This document shows, in pieces, positions 48,018 through 60,167 of a DNA stretch of 64,000 nucleotides. Numbering within the stretch: the stretch's first letter is position 1; each line of letters starts with the position of its first letter. The notes below the pieces were generated by a model that searched no databases, was not told the DNA's origin, and worked only from the letters and a program-made list of their open reading frames with translations. Made by a program: the position numbers and the translations under genes. Source of the DNA: Pelobates cultripes (taxonomy: Eukaryota > Chordata > Amphibia > Anura > Pelobatidae); NCBI GenBank assembly GCA_933207985.1, contig OW240912.1:253846946-253910945 (forward strand). Reading direction: 5' to 3'.

Positions 48018-48803
48018 GAATAATACTAGGTAACAGATAATGTGAGTGTCAATTTAAGTGGTCAGCTCTTTTCTAAAGAAGGGAACTTTACGGGTTAACT
48101 AGTGTATATCAATGTCTCACTGTACTACCTATGAGCAGTTCCCTTGGGTTTGCAGAGAAATGCCATAGCAATGGCAATCTCATTGAAATAATTTAATACC
48201 TTGCAGGATTGCTACTGCAATACGCAAAGGATATTAATTTTAAAAATACAGCAGGCAGAAATCGAAGTAGTCAGTTACTTGCAGTCAGTCATTTTGTCTA
48301 CCTCATTAAACACAATAAGGAAGAATGATTGAACAAAATAGCCAGGTAAGTAATGTAAATATTGAAATGAAATGCCATGTTACTGTTTATTAATATATTT
48401 TCCTCCTAGATAAATCATGTATGCATTTGTAAAAATGTAGGCACCATAATTAAAATTTTACCCAAAGGAAATTAAAATAGCTCTGGTGCCCTTGGCGTAA
48501 GTGCTTCAACCAGCTAAGAGAAGCAGAATTTTTTAACTTGCTAAATTAACACATCTTATATGTATTAGTGGAAGGAGATACAATATTTGTCACATATAAT
48601 ATATTGTGAATGTGCCGTCAAATTACAGAAAACTTGTGTCAATCATTTAAAAAAGGGAATAATTAAAACAAAAACTGATTGGAGAATATCAATAATAACG
48701 TGGTACAATCTAATAATAATTTTGTGTGCACTCAATCTATACCTTTTAAGGACTCTAGTCAAACATTTTTGGCAAAATAGTTCACTAAATCTATGAATCA
48801 AAG
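48018..48803. other. intronic, nothing recognised
   Basis: AT-rich, no feature recognised. Confidence 0.5.
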
Positions 48804-48936
48804 CAGTGTTCCCCAACCCAGGCCTCATGGACCATCAACAGTCCAGGTTTTGTCAGTATCTCCATTGGATTAAAACAGGGAAATACATAAATCCTGGAAT
48901 GTTGGTGGTCCATGGGGACTGAGTTGGGGAATACTG
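48804..48936. mobile_element. hAT-type MITE with 8-bp target duplication
   Basis: Inverted ends CAGTGTTCCCCAACCCAGGCC (left) and the complement of CAGTATTCCCCAACTCAGTCC (right). Flanking octamers are aatcaaag (48796-48803) and aattagag (48937-48944), alike at 6 of 8 positions, as expected for an old hAT insertion. 133 bp, non-coding. Related copies lie at 56798 and 60349. Confidence 0.75.
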
Positions 48937-48954
48937 AATTAGAGGATCAGATAT

Positions 48955-49195
48955 TGGCTGACTAGAGCAATGGTAACATTACTGCCTTAGCTCCAGGAAA
49001 CCCAGATTTTAATCCAGGTCAGATCGTCTCACTATAAGTGTCCTTGTGGAAAACAGCTAATGATATCTGCCTACCTCAAATTCTCGCAGATTGTTAGCTT
49101 ATTTGAGCAGGACCTTCTAAATATCCACATTTTATAATTGTAAAGCACTGTGGAATTTGTTTGTGCTATATCAATACAAATCATCATCATCTATA
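48955..49195 (+). mobile_element. tRNA-derived SINE with LINE-like tail
   Basis: The head resembles a tRNA promoter: A-box-like gactagagcaatggtaacat and B-box-like attttaatccaggt about 40 bp later. A body follows, then ttagcttatttgagcaggac, and the tail ttgtaaagcactgtggaatt ... gctatatcaatacaaatcat, an L2-like 3' end that would allow mobilisation by an L2 LINE. The overall plan resembles MIR/V-type SINEs. Confidence 0.65.
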
Positions 49196-51639
49196 AAGGT
49201 CCACATTTCTTAGGTTCTAACATCTTAGAAACCATAGTTTAGGGTCACCTCAAATATACTCAAAAGCAAGTTAACTTAACTAAGATATGAAAACCTCTAA
49301 ATAGGGATTGGTAAGCTACTCCTAATGTCCATTCATACTTACTTTTGGGATAACATATGAGTTGCTTAGCATTACTAAATTCAATGAGTATTCTTATTTG
49401 TGGGAATGGGTAAAAGCTGAGTTAACTCTTAGTTTGTAATGCATAGTTAATAATGCTAAGAACAACTTTAGATGTCTAAGGCTAGCTTTCTTGTCCATAT
49501 AGTTTACTTGATTGCAAATGAAATATGAATTGAAGAGAAAAGACCAAAAGACAAAAAAAGTTAGCTGCTAAGAGAGGGCATTAGATGTTATAAACTAATT
49601 AATGTAAAATTTGTTTAATAAATTTCAATCCAAATAATGACTAGTTCACTTATTTCAACAACGTTTGCCATGAGTTGTTCAGTATTTGAAATTATAGATT
49701 TATACTGATTTCTTTGGAATGTTATGACAATGGTAGTCATTATGGTAGTTTATTAATATGGCTAGTGAACGGAGATATTATTGAGAAGGACATTTAAGAC
49801 ATGGCAGTAAAAGAGTAAACTACTGACATTGGTTCTCTGTAGAACAGTACCATAAATTCTGTTCCTCTTGTTCAACCACAGAACATACTTACTGATTGTT
49901 GATTAAATATTGCTATTTTTTGTAAGCTGTTGAGAGCAGCTGAGCATGTGCATCTACCTCTAGAGCTAGTTTATAGCTCCAAACAGTGTAAGTGTATTTT
50001 TTCCTTTCCTCCATATTTGAAGTATCTACTTACTATACTAGATTTCCTTCCTTTTGTCCTCTTTTTCCATTACTTATCATCTTGGATTTGGGGACCTTTT
50101 CAAGGTGCTGCTCTCTAATTCCAGCTTCTCCTTTGTGCATCAGCGATCAGATAGGAGAGACTCTGGTTTGCGTTGCTAAAGCTGCTATCTATGTTTGGAT
50201 ATTAAGCACTAGAAACCTCTACATTTGTAAAAATAAAATAAATAAAAAATTAAAAAATATGCCCAATCTGAGTGTATTTACACATGCTTAGTCTGATTCT
50301 AGATATGATTTCTGATGTGCCTCATTTAATTTCTTACACTTTCTCTTTAAATTATTACTTAGCTAGTAGCCCATAGGTAGAAGGTTTTTTTTTCTTGTAG
50401 TAGAATGGTTGTGAATTAAGTCCCATGTGCTAACTTTTTTCTGCTCTTTCATGCTTTTAATCTTATTGTTTATTTTTTTTCTATAAGTGTATTTTAATTG
50501 GCACATTTGTATTGCAATGCCATATATGCATATATAGGATGCATGTATAGCATATGGGATGAATATGCAAGAGTTAATATTTTTACTTATGTGCTGGTCT
50601 TTGTGAAATAATATATTAATTTCTTGTAAAATCTGAAGGATCCTGTCATATACCAAAGATAGGGATGAGTTTTTCTCATTTCTTACATATAAGTTTTATG
50701 CAAACACATGTATTTCTTTTGAAAGCTTGGTGGAAGGAGTAGTATATTAAAACACAGTTTTGAGGTGACAGTTGTCCTTTACAATGAAGGAGATCAAAGT
50801 AAAGAATTCAATCTAGAAACAAATTAGAAAAGTACAGACAAAACAGCATTGATTGATTTTGCCCAACTTTTATTTTAGCTCTGACAATGTTCGTGTCAAC
50901 TACTCAGTTTCCCCACTGAGCAAATGTCTTAAAATTATACCAAAGCAGGGCTCCCAGAATGCTGATATCTTAACTGCAATGATTTAAATGTTCTCAGAGT
51001 GAGGGTACATGTATCATATGTTTATTAAATAACAGATCATAAATACTCAAGTAAGACTCTTAACATACTGCAGTGAAGATATACTCCAGATATCTCTTTG
51101 GACTGCATTAAAAACCTTATAATGTGATTTTACTGGTCGACAAAAATTGTTGGAAGATGATAGCTTATAAATAATTGAATGAGTTTACATTTTATAATGG
51201 AGTGATTTTTAAACTTTGGGATTTAAAATACTCTATGTTATATATCTTCAAGGTGTTAAACAAGATGCCAGACATATTAAAAAGTGTCAGACACCATATC
51301 GAAAAAAAAAAGTAAGAGTCAAGAGACTTTAACGATTATATTCCAATCCATGAATCTTTCTCCTGCATTGGCCATGTAATTGCCATTACAGATATTGAAT
51401 TACAAAGATCATTCCTAAATAAAGATATGATTATATTCTTATGCTTTTTCAAATAGCTGCAGCAATAAATGTGAATAGTCCTAACTCTCTCCATTCTCCT
51501 AATAGCATTTCTGCTTGATAAACATCTCTAATTATTAAAGTGTACCGGTCATGGAACAAAGTGCTTAAATAAAATTAAAAATATTATCTATGCTTTGTTC
51601 AAGAAGAATTGCTTGCAAATATACGGAGCTTGTGAAAAA
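49196..51639. other. intronic, nothing recognised
   Basis: AT-rich. Open frames at 49930-50118 and 49992-50291 lack motifs. Confidence 0.5.
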
Positions 51640-53387
51640 GTCATAAGTCAACCCTTAGGGTGACATGTCTACTCGTGTGGGTAGCAAGAAAAAAGGGAAG
51701 AGCTCCTTCCTCAGGCCTTCATCTGCTGGTATTTAACTCCTAGATGCAAAACACACATATATGAGATGATCTCCAATTACGAAATAATAATAATAATGAA
51801 ATAATTTATAGTTTAAAAACAATCTAGTCTTTATTAAATTTAAATACACCACACAAAATGAATGAGAAAAGAAAATTTATAATAAAGGGTGTGATTGAAA
51901 AAAAAGTGGAAACAAAAAAAGTTAAAAAGTTTTAAATTAGGGGGGTGCTGAATGAGCCAACAAATGTAATCTATGCGGGCTCTTGTATTTCACAGTGAGT
52001 GTGTATCATTTGTACGCCTTGATTGGATTACAAATTTACTATCACTTCAAACAAATGTATCAATTGTATCCACTCAAAAACTTAAGTATTGTTGTGTTAT
52101 AGTTAAGATAAATTGAGGTAATATTTCCCCAATCATAACGTTTCAATATAAGTCAAAGTTTGAAATGACAATCTTAGAAGAAATCATTATAGTTTCAGAG
52201 GACTTCTTTAAAGAAATTCATAAATCAATCATAATAATGATTGGATGGAGGAGAGCTTAGAATTATTAAAGATTTTAAATATAATTAGGAGTATTTAGAA
52301 TTCAGAGATATAATATAATGTGCAGCCTAATCCAAGTCAGTGTGTAATTTAGAAGTACACCATAGCTGAAATAGTAGCACATAGGATGAACCACAAGTAA
52401 AGTACCACAGGGTTAATTAGAAACTGAAAAGAAGATCTGACTGTCACAGATATTATAGGTATTTGAGACTGGTTTCTGCAGTGATTTCCAAGCCAGTATA
52501 GACTTTCTAAGGAAGTCACGCACTGTCTGGAGTACTAGTAGAACCGGATCTGCCACTATTAAGATACCATAAAGGATTGTTATATCCTACTCACAGAAAA
52601 AGCCATCACCCCAATATGTCCATTTTAAATATTCAAAGAGATTGAGTAGGTCCCCTGTACTATTCTAAGGGGAGAGGACAATGGGTAGACTGTACTGAAT
52701 ACAATTCTAAATAGGTAAATATTACTCAAAAGCCCCCTAATTTCTATCCTCACTCTATCCTCCCATCTATAGTGATGTTATACTATTATAGTATTGGTTG
52801 TATAGCGTTGACTCCAGACAGCCTCCCAGTCTAAAACCACACACCCAGGTAGCATCTACTTGCATTTCTTCTCTAAAATGCATCTTTCTCAAAAGCAACC
52901 CACTGGTAGGAATCCTGTGGGTATTTTAAACCCTAAACTCCGGCCCCCTCATGACATCATACTACCAATCCAATTTAGCGACATCATAGGGGGCGGGCAA
53001 GGTCAACAAAGGGAAGGCTGCAGTCAAACTTATATTAACAGGCTCCTTCCCTGTATAAACACATCTAGTGCCGGTCATTTAACCCTTGCGGTTACAGACT
53101 GACCTGGTGGGGAGACTAGTGTTGCAGTTGCCGTATTCTAGGCACAATATTATTGACTCAGCCCTATTAATGTTCAGGAAAATGTTATAAATAGCCTGGA
53201 TGTCAATCTTAGGCTATCCTAAAGAGACTACTGTGGAATAAATAGCCACATGAATGGCCCAAATATGCAATCTATACAAATATGCAGTCTACCATTTAAT
53301 GTGCTTTATTTGATTTCCTATAAATGTATATAGAGGTAGAGGACCCTCAGAGTATTATAGAAATATATATAATATTAAGAAAGAATT
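51640..53387. other. intronic, possibly retroelement-derived
   Basis: Parts such as 51645-51740 (containing gctccttcctcaggccttca) and 52860-53110 look like dispersed repeats. They may belong to the Penelope-like copy that follows, but I cannot show this. The frame at 52860-53102 has no known motif. Confidence 0.35.
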
Positions 53388-53720
53388 AGAGGAGAGAGAA
53401 TTCTCATCAATTGGAATGTCCACCGCTCTGTAATTTTGTTAAATAGTACATTGTGGGAGGAGAACCTTTTAAAATTGGATAAAGTAACGAAATACCCTTC
53501 TATGATATTTATGTTTTGTCTGTATAAAGACGACATCATTATTGTGTGGGAGGATAATCCAGAGGAGTTTAAGAATTTTGTATATACTTTAAAGTAAATT
53601 ATGAAAACCATAGATTCACAAGTGAATTTGGTGGATCTACCCTCAATTTTCTAGACCTGACCATCTCAATCACAGAACAAAACAAGATCCAGACTACCCC
53701 AAATATAAAACCATTGGCCT
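53388..53720 (+). pseudogene. Penelope-like element reverse transcriptase fragment
   Basis: The + strand encodes LYKDDIIIVWEDNPEEF, with the catalytic Asp pair at 53529-53534. After a frameshift (TAA at 53596-53598 in the first frame) FTSEFGGSTLNFLDLTISI follows, FLDL being at 53648-53659. An aromatic-xDD block followed about 40 residues later by FLD(L/V)xI is the arrangement of Penelope/Neptune-type reverse transcriptases. Upstream, degraded sequence near 53430-53465 (tgtgggagga) may be the preceding motif. The GIY-YIG endonuclease is not seen. Short and broken, so inactive. DIRS or Gypsy is less likely. Confidence 0.68.
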
Positions 53721-53754
53721 CTGTGGGGTGTGCTGGAACAACAAATCAGATGGA

Positions 53755-53832
53755 AGGCCTTAAAGGATCTGCTGCTCATGGACCTACAGGATTCTAGGCA
53801 GATGGTTTTAATGTTGTGGCTTATCATTGTAT
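53755..53832 (+). mobile_element. Tc1-like (family A) 3' end fragment
   Basis: ccttaaaggatctgctgctc followed after a deletion by ggttttaatgttgtggctta matches the 3' end of the family at 1869-2735 and the terminal repeat at 38203. Confidence 0.6.
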
Positions 53833-54079
53833 GTTCTACTATACAAGGTAGATGAAAAAAGCTAAATATATTTTAAAGGAATTGGTTATCCTCTTCATAT
53901 GGCTTTTACAACAATAACATGTCAACAAGCAGATAAAAAAACACAATTGGAAAGGCTGAAATATATAACAGATTTTTAAGTGTATATATTTTGAATGATT
54001 GATTTTTATTGTTAGGAATTGCATTACATTGGAAATTTCATTATACTTTGTATAATAATATAAAACATTGTTCTGAAGT
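53833..54079. other. intronic, nothing recognised
   Basis: AT-rich gap between two transposon scraps. Confidence 0.5.
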
Positions 54080-54420
54080 GGTGGGTTTATATAGATGTCT
54101 TAAAGGAATCAACAGTAGCGGAAAGTCAAATGGGGGAGGCAAGCCGTTCCACAGGAATGGAACAGCCAGTGAGAAGTCCTGCAAGCACAAATTAACAGTA
54201 TGAGTACAACCAGTAAATGGGATAAAGTTACTGGCAGAGTGGAGTGACCGGAAATGGTCATACCTTTGAATTCGTGATGAATTGTAGAGGAGGGTAGAGT
54301 TGTTGAGAGTTATTTTTTTTACTTGAGTCCTATAAGGTACAATGTAATGATTGACAGAGGAGTGATGTAATGAGTGGAGCAACAGAAGAGAAAAATAAGC
54401 CCGACAGCAGCATTCATTAA
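54080..54420 (-). pseudogene. L2-type LINE C-terminal fragment
   Basis: The minus strand shows FRSLHSASNFIPFTGCTH, then LQDFSLAVPFLWNGLPPPF, matching the C-terminal region of the copy at 44288-45660 (SRAAPFLWNSLPTPV). It is flanked by degraded sequence. The catalytic RT domain is absent. Confidence 0.78.
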
Positions 54421-55984
54421 AGTCTGTAGAAAGGCAGTCCCTCTTCTGTCCCTCCAGATTTTCTTAATTCCTTTACTGATGCTTGGAAGAGTATGATACT
54501 GGGAGCCATGTCATTTTTATACTATATTAATGATACAGGACCTGGAATTCCTTTTGTAGCCTTGCTTTAGTTTGTTATAACATCATTGAGTTTGTACAGA
54601 TTATGATATTATATGCAGAGACAGTATATAAAAATAGATTGATGTAAAACTCTTTTATGCAAGAGGTCCACTTTGACATTGCAAATTACAGGATTCCTTA
54701 AGTGAAAATAGATACACTATAAAACTGATTCTAACCACCTCACTCTATATGCATGCAATGTCTGGCTTGACCAAGCATCGGATGAGTTGTAGTTCACAAC
54801 ACCTGGACTACCAGATGTTCCTCTGATACTGTGCAAAAGGTTTCATATTGTGTTAAGTAAAAATGGAAAAAAGATTCCTATTAAAACAGCTCTTAAACTT
54901 TAAACACATTTATGAACAAGCTCTTATGATGACCATAACATTTTGCAACAGTAACTCAGAAGTCCTATAAAAGCAAGTTATTTTTAGCAAATTACGTATT
55001 GTGTGTATATTAGTGTTTTCAGAGGTATACAGTAAAATACCATGTCTCGTCCTCAAATATGTGGAGTAAAAAGAGTTACTTTCCTTCTGGGAAATAGCTA
55101 TTACTGCCTCTGTTCTGTTAATGGCCATGAATTATGCACGTTCTGCATAATATTGAATAAAATTCATACTTATTAAACTGTCTTATTCCGTATCATTGGT
55201 AAAGATAGATATAACTCTTGGAATGGCAAACAGCACATCTCGCGATGCTTTTATAACTCCTACAGATAACTCTTGTAAACACAGACGTTTTGTTTTCAAG
55301 TTGGAAACAAAAAAAGAAAATTAGCATCGAATAAATTACCTTCTCTGATGCTCCCACAATGGTCCTCCTAACGCACTGAAAAAATTCTAATGCATACACA
55401 GCAAATAGACAGAAATGCATAAATTCAGGGCACAAAGGGATTTATACCCAGTATGTTCTTTAGCAGTGTGTTACCTTCAGCCTGCCGGGTCCATTTAAAG
55501 AATAATTTGTAGATGGTGGTCAACATAAACACTCTTGGATGTGTTGACTATATTCCATTAAGATACCAATTTGCCCGACATTCCTATATTTTTTTAGAGC
55601 CATAATATCACATCCAAATTATATTATTAAGTACAATACAAATTTAAACTTACCAATGCATTTATCAACAGAGGATGGCTTCACTGCCTCAAATATTTAG
55701 TAGCTCATTAAACCCATGTAACATTATTTTTTGTTCGGGTGAACATACATCATTCACACACTTAACTGTCATGTGTAAACCAAATTTGGCTAAGTTCATC
55801 TAAAAGAGTGACAACAACAGATGGAACCTGGTAGCTCAAACATTAACTTTTTTTATCACAGCTTACTACGCATCATTACATACCAAATTTATTGTAACAA
55901 TATCGGTTTCTTAAAGATATAGATCTCTAAACTCTTTTATGTTGAATCTGATATTTTATTGTTAAAGTAGTGCAATTTATATAA
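54421..55984. other. intronic, nothing recognised
   Basis: AT-rich, no exon or element recognised. Confidence 0.55.
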
Positions 55985-56062
55985 GAGGATCATAATACCC
56001 ATTGTACAGAGCTACGGAATTTGCTGGCACTATATAAATAATAAAATAATAATAATAATGAT
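55985..56062 (+). mobile_element. L2-type 3' end fragment
   Basis: tacagagctacggaatttgc, then tggcactatataaataataa and an AATAAT run: an L2-like 3' tail without its body. Confidence 0.7.
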
Positions 56063-56210
56063 ACTGCATTGTGCTTTTTTCTACTGCCTGCTTCCTCCAA
56101 CATAAATGTAATGTAGTATTTGTTCTATCGGAGTAACTTACTAGATAATTCTACTTTCATCATCTATTATACAACTTACATTCTCATCCATTGTTTGTCT
56201 GTTATACTAC

Positions 56211-56422
56211 TTAAAGGAAAAACTCTATTTCTAACTTGATAGTGTCCCTCTGCCCCAGCCCCCCTTACAGACAGCCAGTAGAGGCAGTGTTAACTCTGCA
56301 ATGTAAGCATTGGTTTCTCTAAAACTGCAATGTTTTACTTTGTAAGGTTAAAGAAACAGGACACTGCATCCAGACCACTTCAATGAGATGAAGTGGTCTG
56401 GGTGCCTATAGTGAACCTTTAA
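56211..56422. mobile_element. T2/Kolobok-like MITE, complete
   Basis: 212 bp including TTAA at both ends. The left end is TTAAAGGAAAAACTC and the right end the complement of TTAAAGGTTCACTATAGGC. It shares the inner palindrome cagaccacttc...gaagtggtctg and a ctgcaatgt block with the right part of the element at 31733-32802. Confidence 0.72.
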
Positions 56423-56690
56423 AGAAACATTATAGCTTTAGGAAAACAAACAATGCTAAAATGTCCCCTGTTTACAATAGAAAAAGTATTTTACTTACCT
56501 TTTAGCCCTCTCTATGTTTCTGCACTGCCACTCCATCACTTTGGCTGAGATCTTCAATCTCAGGTATTCATAAGCAATGAGAGGCTAGTGCACTGCACCA
56601 ATCAAATGCTCTTAATGATCAGCTTTCAATTGACAACTAATTCTGACTCAGTTCTCACAGTTGAAGTGCCTCTAGTAGCTGTCTGAAAGT
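56419..56690. mobile_element. second TTAA element, left half
   Basis: Uses the same TTAA (56419-56422) as its left end, reading TTAAAGAAACATTATAGC. It then carries a body with gctgagatcttcaatctca and ends about gcctctagtagctgtctg without a right terminus. It lies back to back with the previous MITE. Confidence 0.55.
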
Positions 56691-56797
56691 TAATATTATA
56701 TTATTTTCCTTTAATTAAATATTTGTTTTCCACTAATAAATGCCCTTTTCACATAAAATATATACTCTGATACCATTTCACTTTACTTATACCTTAG
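56691..56797. other. intronic, nothing recognised
   Basis: Short unique stretch. Confidence 0.4.
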
Positions 56798-56915
56798 ACC
56801 GGTGGTTCCCAAACCTGTCCTTGTGGCCCACCGACAGTTCAGGATTTATGTATCTCCCTGTTTTATTCCAATAGAGATACTGACAAAACCTTGACTATTG
56901 GTGGTTTAATACTAC
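56798..56915. mobile_element. hAT-type MITE copy
   Basis: Left terminus ggtggttcccaaacctgtcc. The inner block caggatttatgtatctccct is the complement of the core of the copy at 48804-48936. The right terminus is degraded. Confidence 0.6.
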
Positions 56916-59088
56916 ACTGCATAGACACGTGTGGAATTATACTGCCCTGTATCATATATTCAGTTAGTTTATATACTTGCAGATTATAGAACTACGAAAG
57001 TAATATATATGTTAGACACTAATTACCTGCACTATTCTATACAAACTTTTACCCTGTTCATCTGTACATTTTCTGATATTTCTTCAATAAATTGTAACAA
57101 AAAAACCCCAAAACAATAAAAATATATATGTATTTGATTTAAGGCAATTTTTTTTTTATAACAGTCTTCTTGTGTTTCCAAGGACATTTAAAAGAACTTT
57201 TGAGAATTAAGGAGATGGAGAATTATTGTTTTTTTTAATACAAATGAAAAATGAGTTTGACAGTCCTTTAAATCCACTTAGTGATCATCAATCATATATA
57301 GTCATATATTAATCATTATAAATGTCTTCTGTTTTTCCAATATTCTCCGAATGAATGCTAGAGAAGATATATGGAAAAATGTTATACATTTAGTGGCATC
57401 ATCTGGTTTTGCAACCAATATCAGATATATTAGATTATCAATGTTATTTAGAAAAAAAAATAGAATTTTCATTCTTTAGATAAACGTATAAATGAAAATT
57501 AAGCATTATCTCAGCCACTGAAACCACTGTATAATGGTCTTTTACAGCAGGGTTTATACTATAGTATTCCAACAGCTCATCTAATATTACTCAATAAGAT
57601 ACTACAAGAAACTCCTCAGAATTCTGCTAATATTCTGTATATAGAAATTGCCAAAATAAATTGACTACAATCCATGGCTTTGGTGGGTTTATTGATAATG
57701 AAAAATTCCCATACTGAGTATTTCTAGACAAGATACAATGATACAGTTGTATGATCCAAACCACCACGTAATCCAACGGCCAGAGGCATGTAGCCTAAGG
57801 TCATCTCAAAAATCCAAAATGCAATACAGTTCCCGTCCTAAATTGAGCAATAAGGAAACAACAATATCGTTATTGAGATAAATATGGATAGGAGTGATAT
57901 GTTGTGTAAAATCAACCTTTATTTATCCCACTTATGAGCATTTACATTTTCATAAAACTTCGATGCTGTAACAAGCAAGTGACAGAGAGCAATTTATATT
58001 AAAAGGCTGCTTTGTGAAGGGGTCATTGATATTAGTTAGATAATTTAGGAATATATAACTTTTTCGCACATTCTTTTATAAAAATAAAAAAATGATTGCT
58101 CTCACTTGCATCGAAGATACAATGCCTGGAGTCGTCAATGTTGACATAAAAACACACACAAAAAAATCTCATTAGTAACTTAAATAAATTTCTACTTATT
58201 TATTCAAACTAAATGCATACACCAGGTGTATGTATATCATGTGTTATTTGTTGTTCAAATTTGAAAAACGAATGCTTGTTGAACTGTATGAATTATATTG
58301 ATAATATATGGATTTAATTAGAGTTCCTCTGTAATAAATTAAAATGTGGAAATTAATATGAGAACTTTTGGATGTAGAAAAGTTATGAATAATTTATAAG
58401 CAGAATATTTATAGTTTCACAGCACTAATTGAAACATTTATTCAGTATGAAAATTTCATTTGAATATAAATAAGATGATGTCCCGTATATCTTTATGTCA
58501 AATGGTGTTACCACAAAATCATGAAACCATAACTAGAAAGCACACCAATGAATTATTGTTGAATCTTTCATTTTCTCAATTAAAATAAATCTGGAACTTA
58601 TACTGATATTTAGCACTGTCATAAGTGCTTAAGGCAAATGAGTGCTTGTTCTAGATTAGTTTTCTTAAAATGAAATGATCATTTTTTTCTTAGGCGCAGG
58701 GTATTAAACAGTTATTATAATAATGTTGGTATTGTTCCGTAGCTATTGTTTCATGATTGCTTACTATCATATAGTCACTACAGTCTACAACTACAACCGA
58801 ATGCCAAAAATGAGTAGTCTGGTTCTTACTGTATGATTATAATCAACTCATGTGCTCAAAATACATAATACATTGAAGAACATTTTACAAATAAATTGTG
58901 CAAATTATTATTTTTTTTTTTTTTTTCCATTTTACACAGTATTTTTTTTATTTAATTCTAGTATTAAGTTGAATCCCATTTCCTTGAATAGACTCCACAA
59001 TGTTGCCATTATAAATGTTGAGGCAAAGTCTTAATATGAAACCTATGGACAGTCATCACACTGGGAGACACTATACGAAATATTGAGA
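56916..59088. other. intronic, nothing recognised
   Basis: AT-rich. A poly-T run lies near 58910-58926. Open frames have no motifs. Confidence 0.55.
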
Positions 59089-59230
59089 AGCACTCAACCT
59101 GTCCAACCTGCGGCCCCCCAGATGTTGCTGAACTACAACTCCCATGATTCTTTCAATTAAACAGATATCCAGGGAATCATGGGAGTTGGAGTTCAGCAAC
59201 ATCTGGGGGGCCGCGGGTTGGACAGCCTTG
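59089..59230. mobile_element. hairpin MITE, 142 bp
   Basis: The left half (ctgtccaacctgcggccccc, then cagatgttgctgaactacaa) is almost the exact reverse complement of the right half, with arms of about 60 bp around a short centre. Ends resemble CAAGGCTGTCCAACC. No convincing target duplication is visible. Confidence 0.75.
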
Positions 59231-59525
59231 GTTTAAGGCAAGTGAGGCAGGAAACCCTCTCGCCAGTCAGGCAGACAGTTGGGAATGATTCCTGCATTTC
59301 TTGCTTTGTACTGTAGTTCAAAGTGGAAGTGGGTTATAGTAATTTTAAAAGTGCAGAATTCTCTTTAAATTTTAACAGTTATTCCATAACCCAGAAGGGT
59401 CCTGTTAACCCCTAAAATACTTCAGCCATGTCCTATTAATTTGCAAACTTGAATTCATAAATCTCAAAAGTTCTTGCTTGACTGCTAATTGAGATATTTT
59501 TTGGTACAATGCTACCTGTCACATC

Positions 59526-59607
59526 TTAACCCCTTAAGGACACATGACATGTGTGACATGTCATGATTCCCTTTTATTCCAGAAGTTTGGTCTTTTTTAG
59601 GGGTTAA
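59526..59607. repeat. short palindromic repeat, TTAACCCC ends
   Basis: Starts TTAACCCCTTAAGG and ends AGGGGTTAA, with the inner palindrome catgacatgtgtgacatgtc. An 82-bp MITE-like repeat. Confidence 0.6.
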
Positions 59608-59955
59608 ATAAACATGAGAAGGTAAGTAAAAGGAAGGTCAAATATCTTTTACTTAGTTTTAGTTTTATCTTTTGATTTATTAACCCTGTTTACCTTATAA
59701 TCATTACATAGAGGGAGAGCAGGTAGAATTAAGATTATTTTTATAGGAGAGCCGTGTGCCGTGTGGTGTTTCTTATTATAGAATAGATGGCAAAGGCTTG
59801 GTAAATTGCGCCCCCTCCCTTCTGTTATCACTACCATCATGTGCCTATGACTTGGGAAAGTGCACTTTTTTGTTTACAAATTTTTATTTTTTCTTGTTTA
59901 TTTTACTCCAAGATATTTTATTAAATATATGTCTGGTCATACATTTGTGTTTCAG
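59608..59955. other. intron 52 end, nothing recognised
   Basis: Ends with a T-rich tract and the exon 53 acceptor (tttgtgtttcag). Confidence 0.6.
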
Positions 59956-60167
59956 TTGACAAAATACAAAACCAATGGGAGGAAGTACAGTGTCATCTTC
60001 AGAACCGAAGACAGCAACTCCAAGAAATGCTGAAAGACTCCAATCAGTGGTTAGACGTTCAACGTGAAGCTGAGCAAGTTTTAGAGAAAGCAAAGGGAAG
60101 GATGGACTCTTGGAAGGAAATTTCTTACACCGTAGATGCACTGAAGAAGCAGAACACTGACCTTAAG
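59956..60167 (+). CDS. dmd: dystrophin exon 53 (rod-domain spectrin repeat)
   Basis: Next dystrophin exon, 212 bp, the same length as human exon 53. Its first two bases complete the isoleucine codon begun in exon 52, and it ends in phase 0. The translation includes IQNQWEEVQCHLQNRRQQL, then EMLKDSNQWLD, then REAEQVL, and closes with SYTVDALKKQNTDLK. Against my recollection of human exon 53 about 46 of 71 residues agree, with the tryptophans and heptad leucines of the triple-helical repeat retained. It covers the end of spectrin repeat 20 and the start of repeat 21. The acceptor is tttgtgtttcag|TTGAC. The donor is AAG|gtctgt, weaker than that of exon 52. Exons 52 and 53 together total 330 bp, a multiple of three, while each alone is not. 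No disabling change is seen. Confidence 0.96.

Larger units (their letters stand above)
46276..59955 (+). other. dmd: dystrophin intron 52 (complete)
   Basis: Phase-1 intron of 13,680 bp between the two exons, starting gtaagt and ending tttcag. It carries fewer repeats than intron 51: MITEs, a SINE, Penelope, Tc1 and L2 fragments. From memory the human intron 52 is several times longer. Confidence 0.93.

Noticed and set aside
48955..49030. A functional tRNA gene
   Set aside because: Boxes are degenerate, no cloverleaf can be drawn, and it is joined to a LINE-like tail; it is a SINE head.
46158..60167. Assignment to utrophin instead of dystrophin
   Set aside because: The residues follow dystrophin exons 52-53 closely and both exon lengths match; a utrophin match of this quality is not expected.
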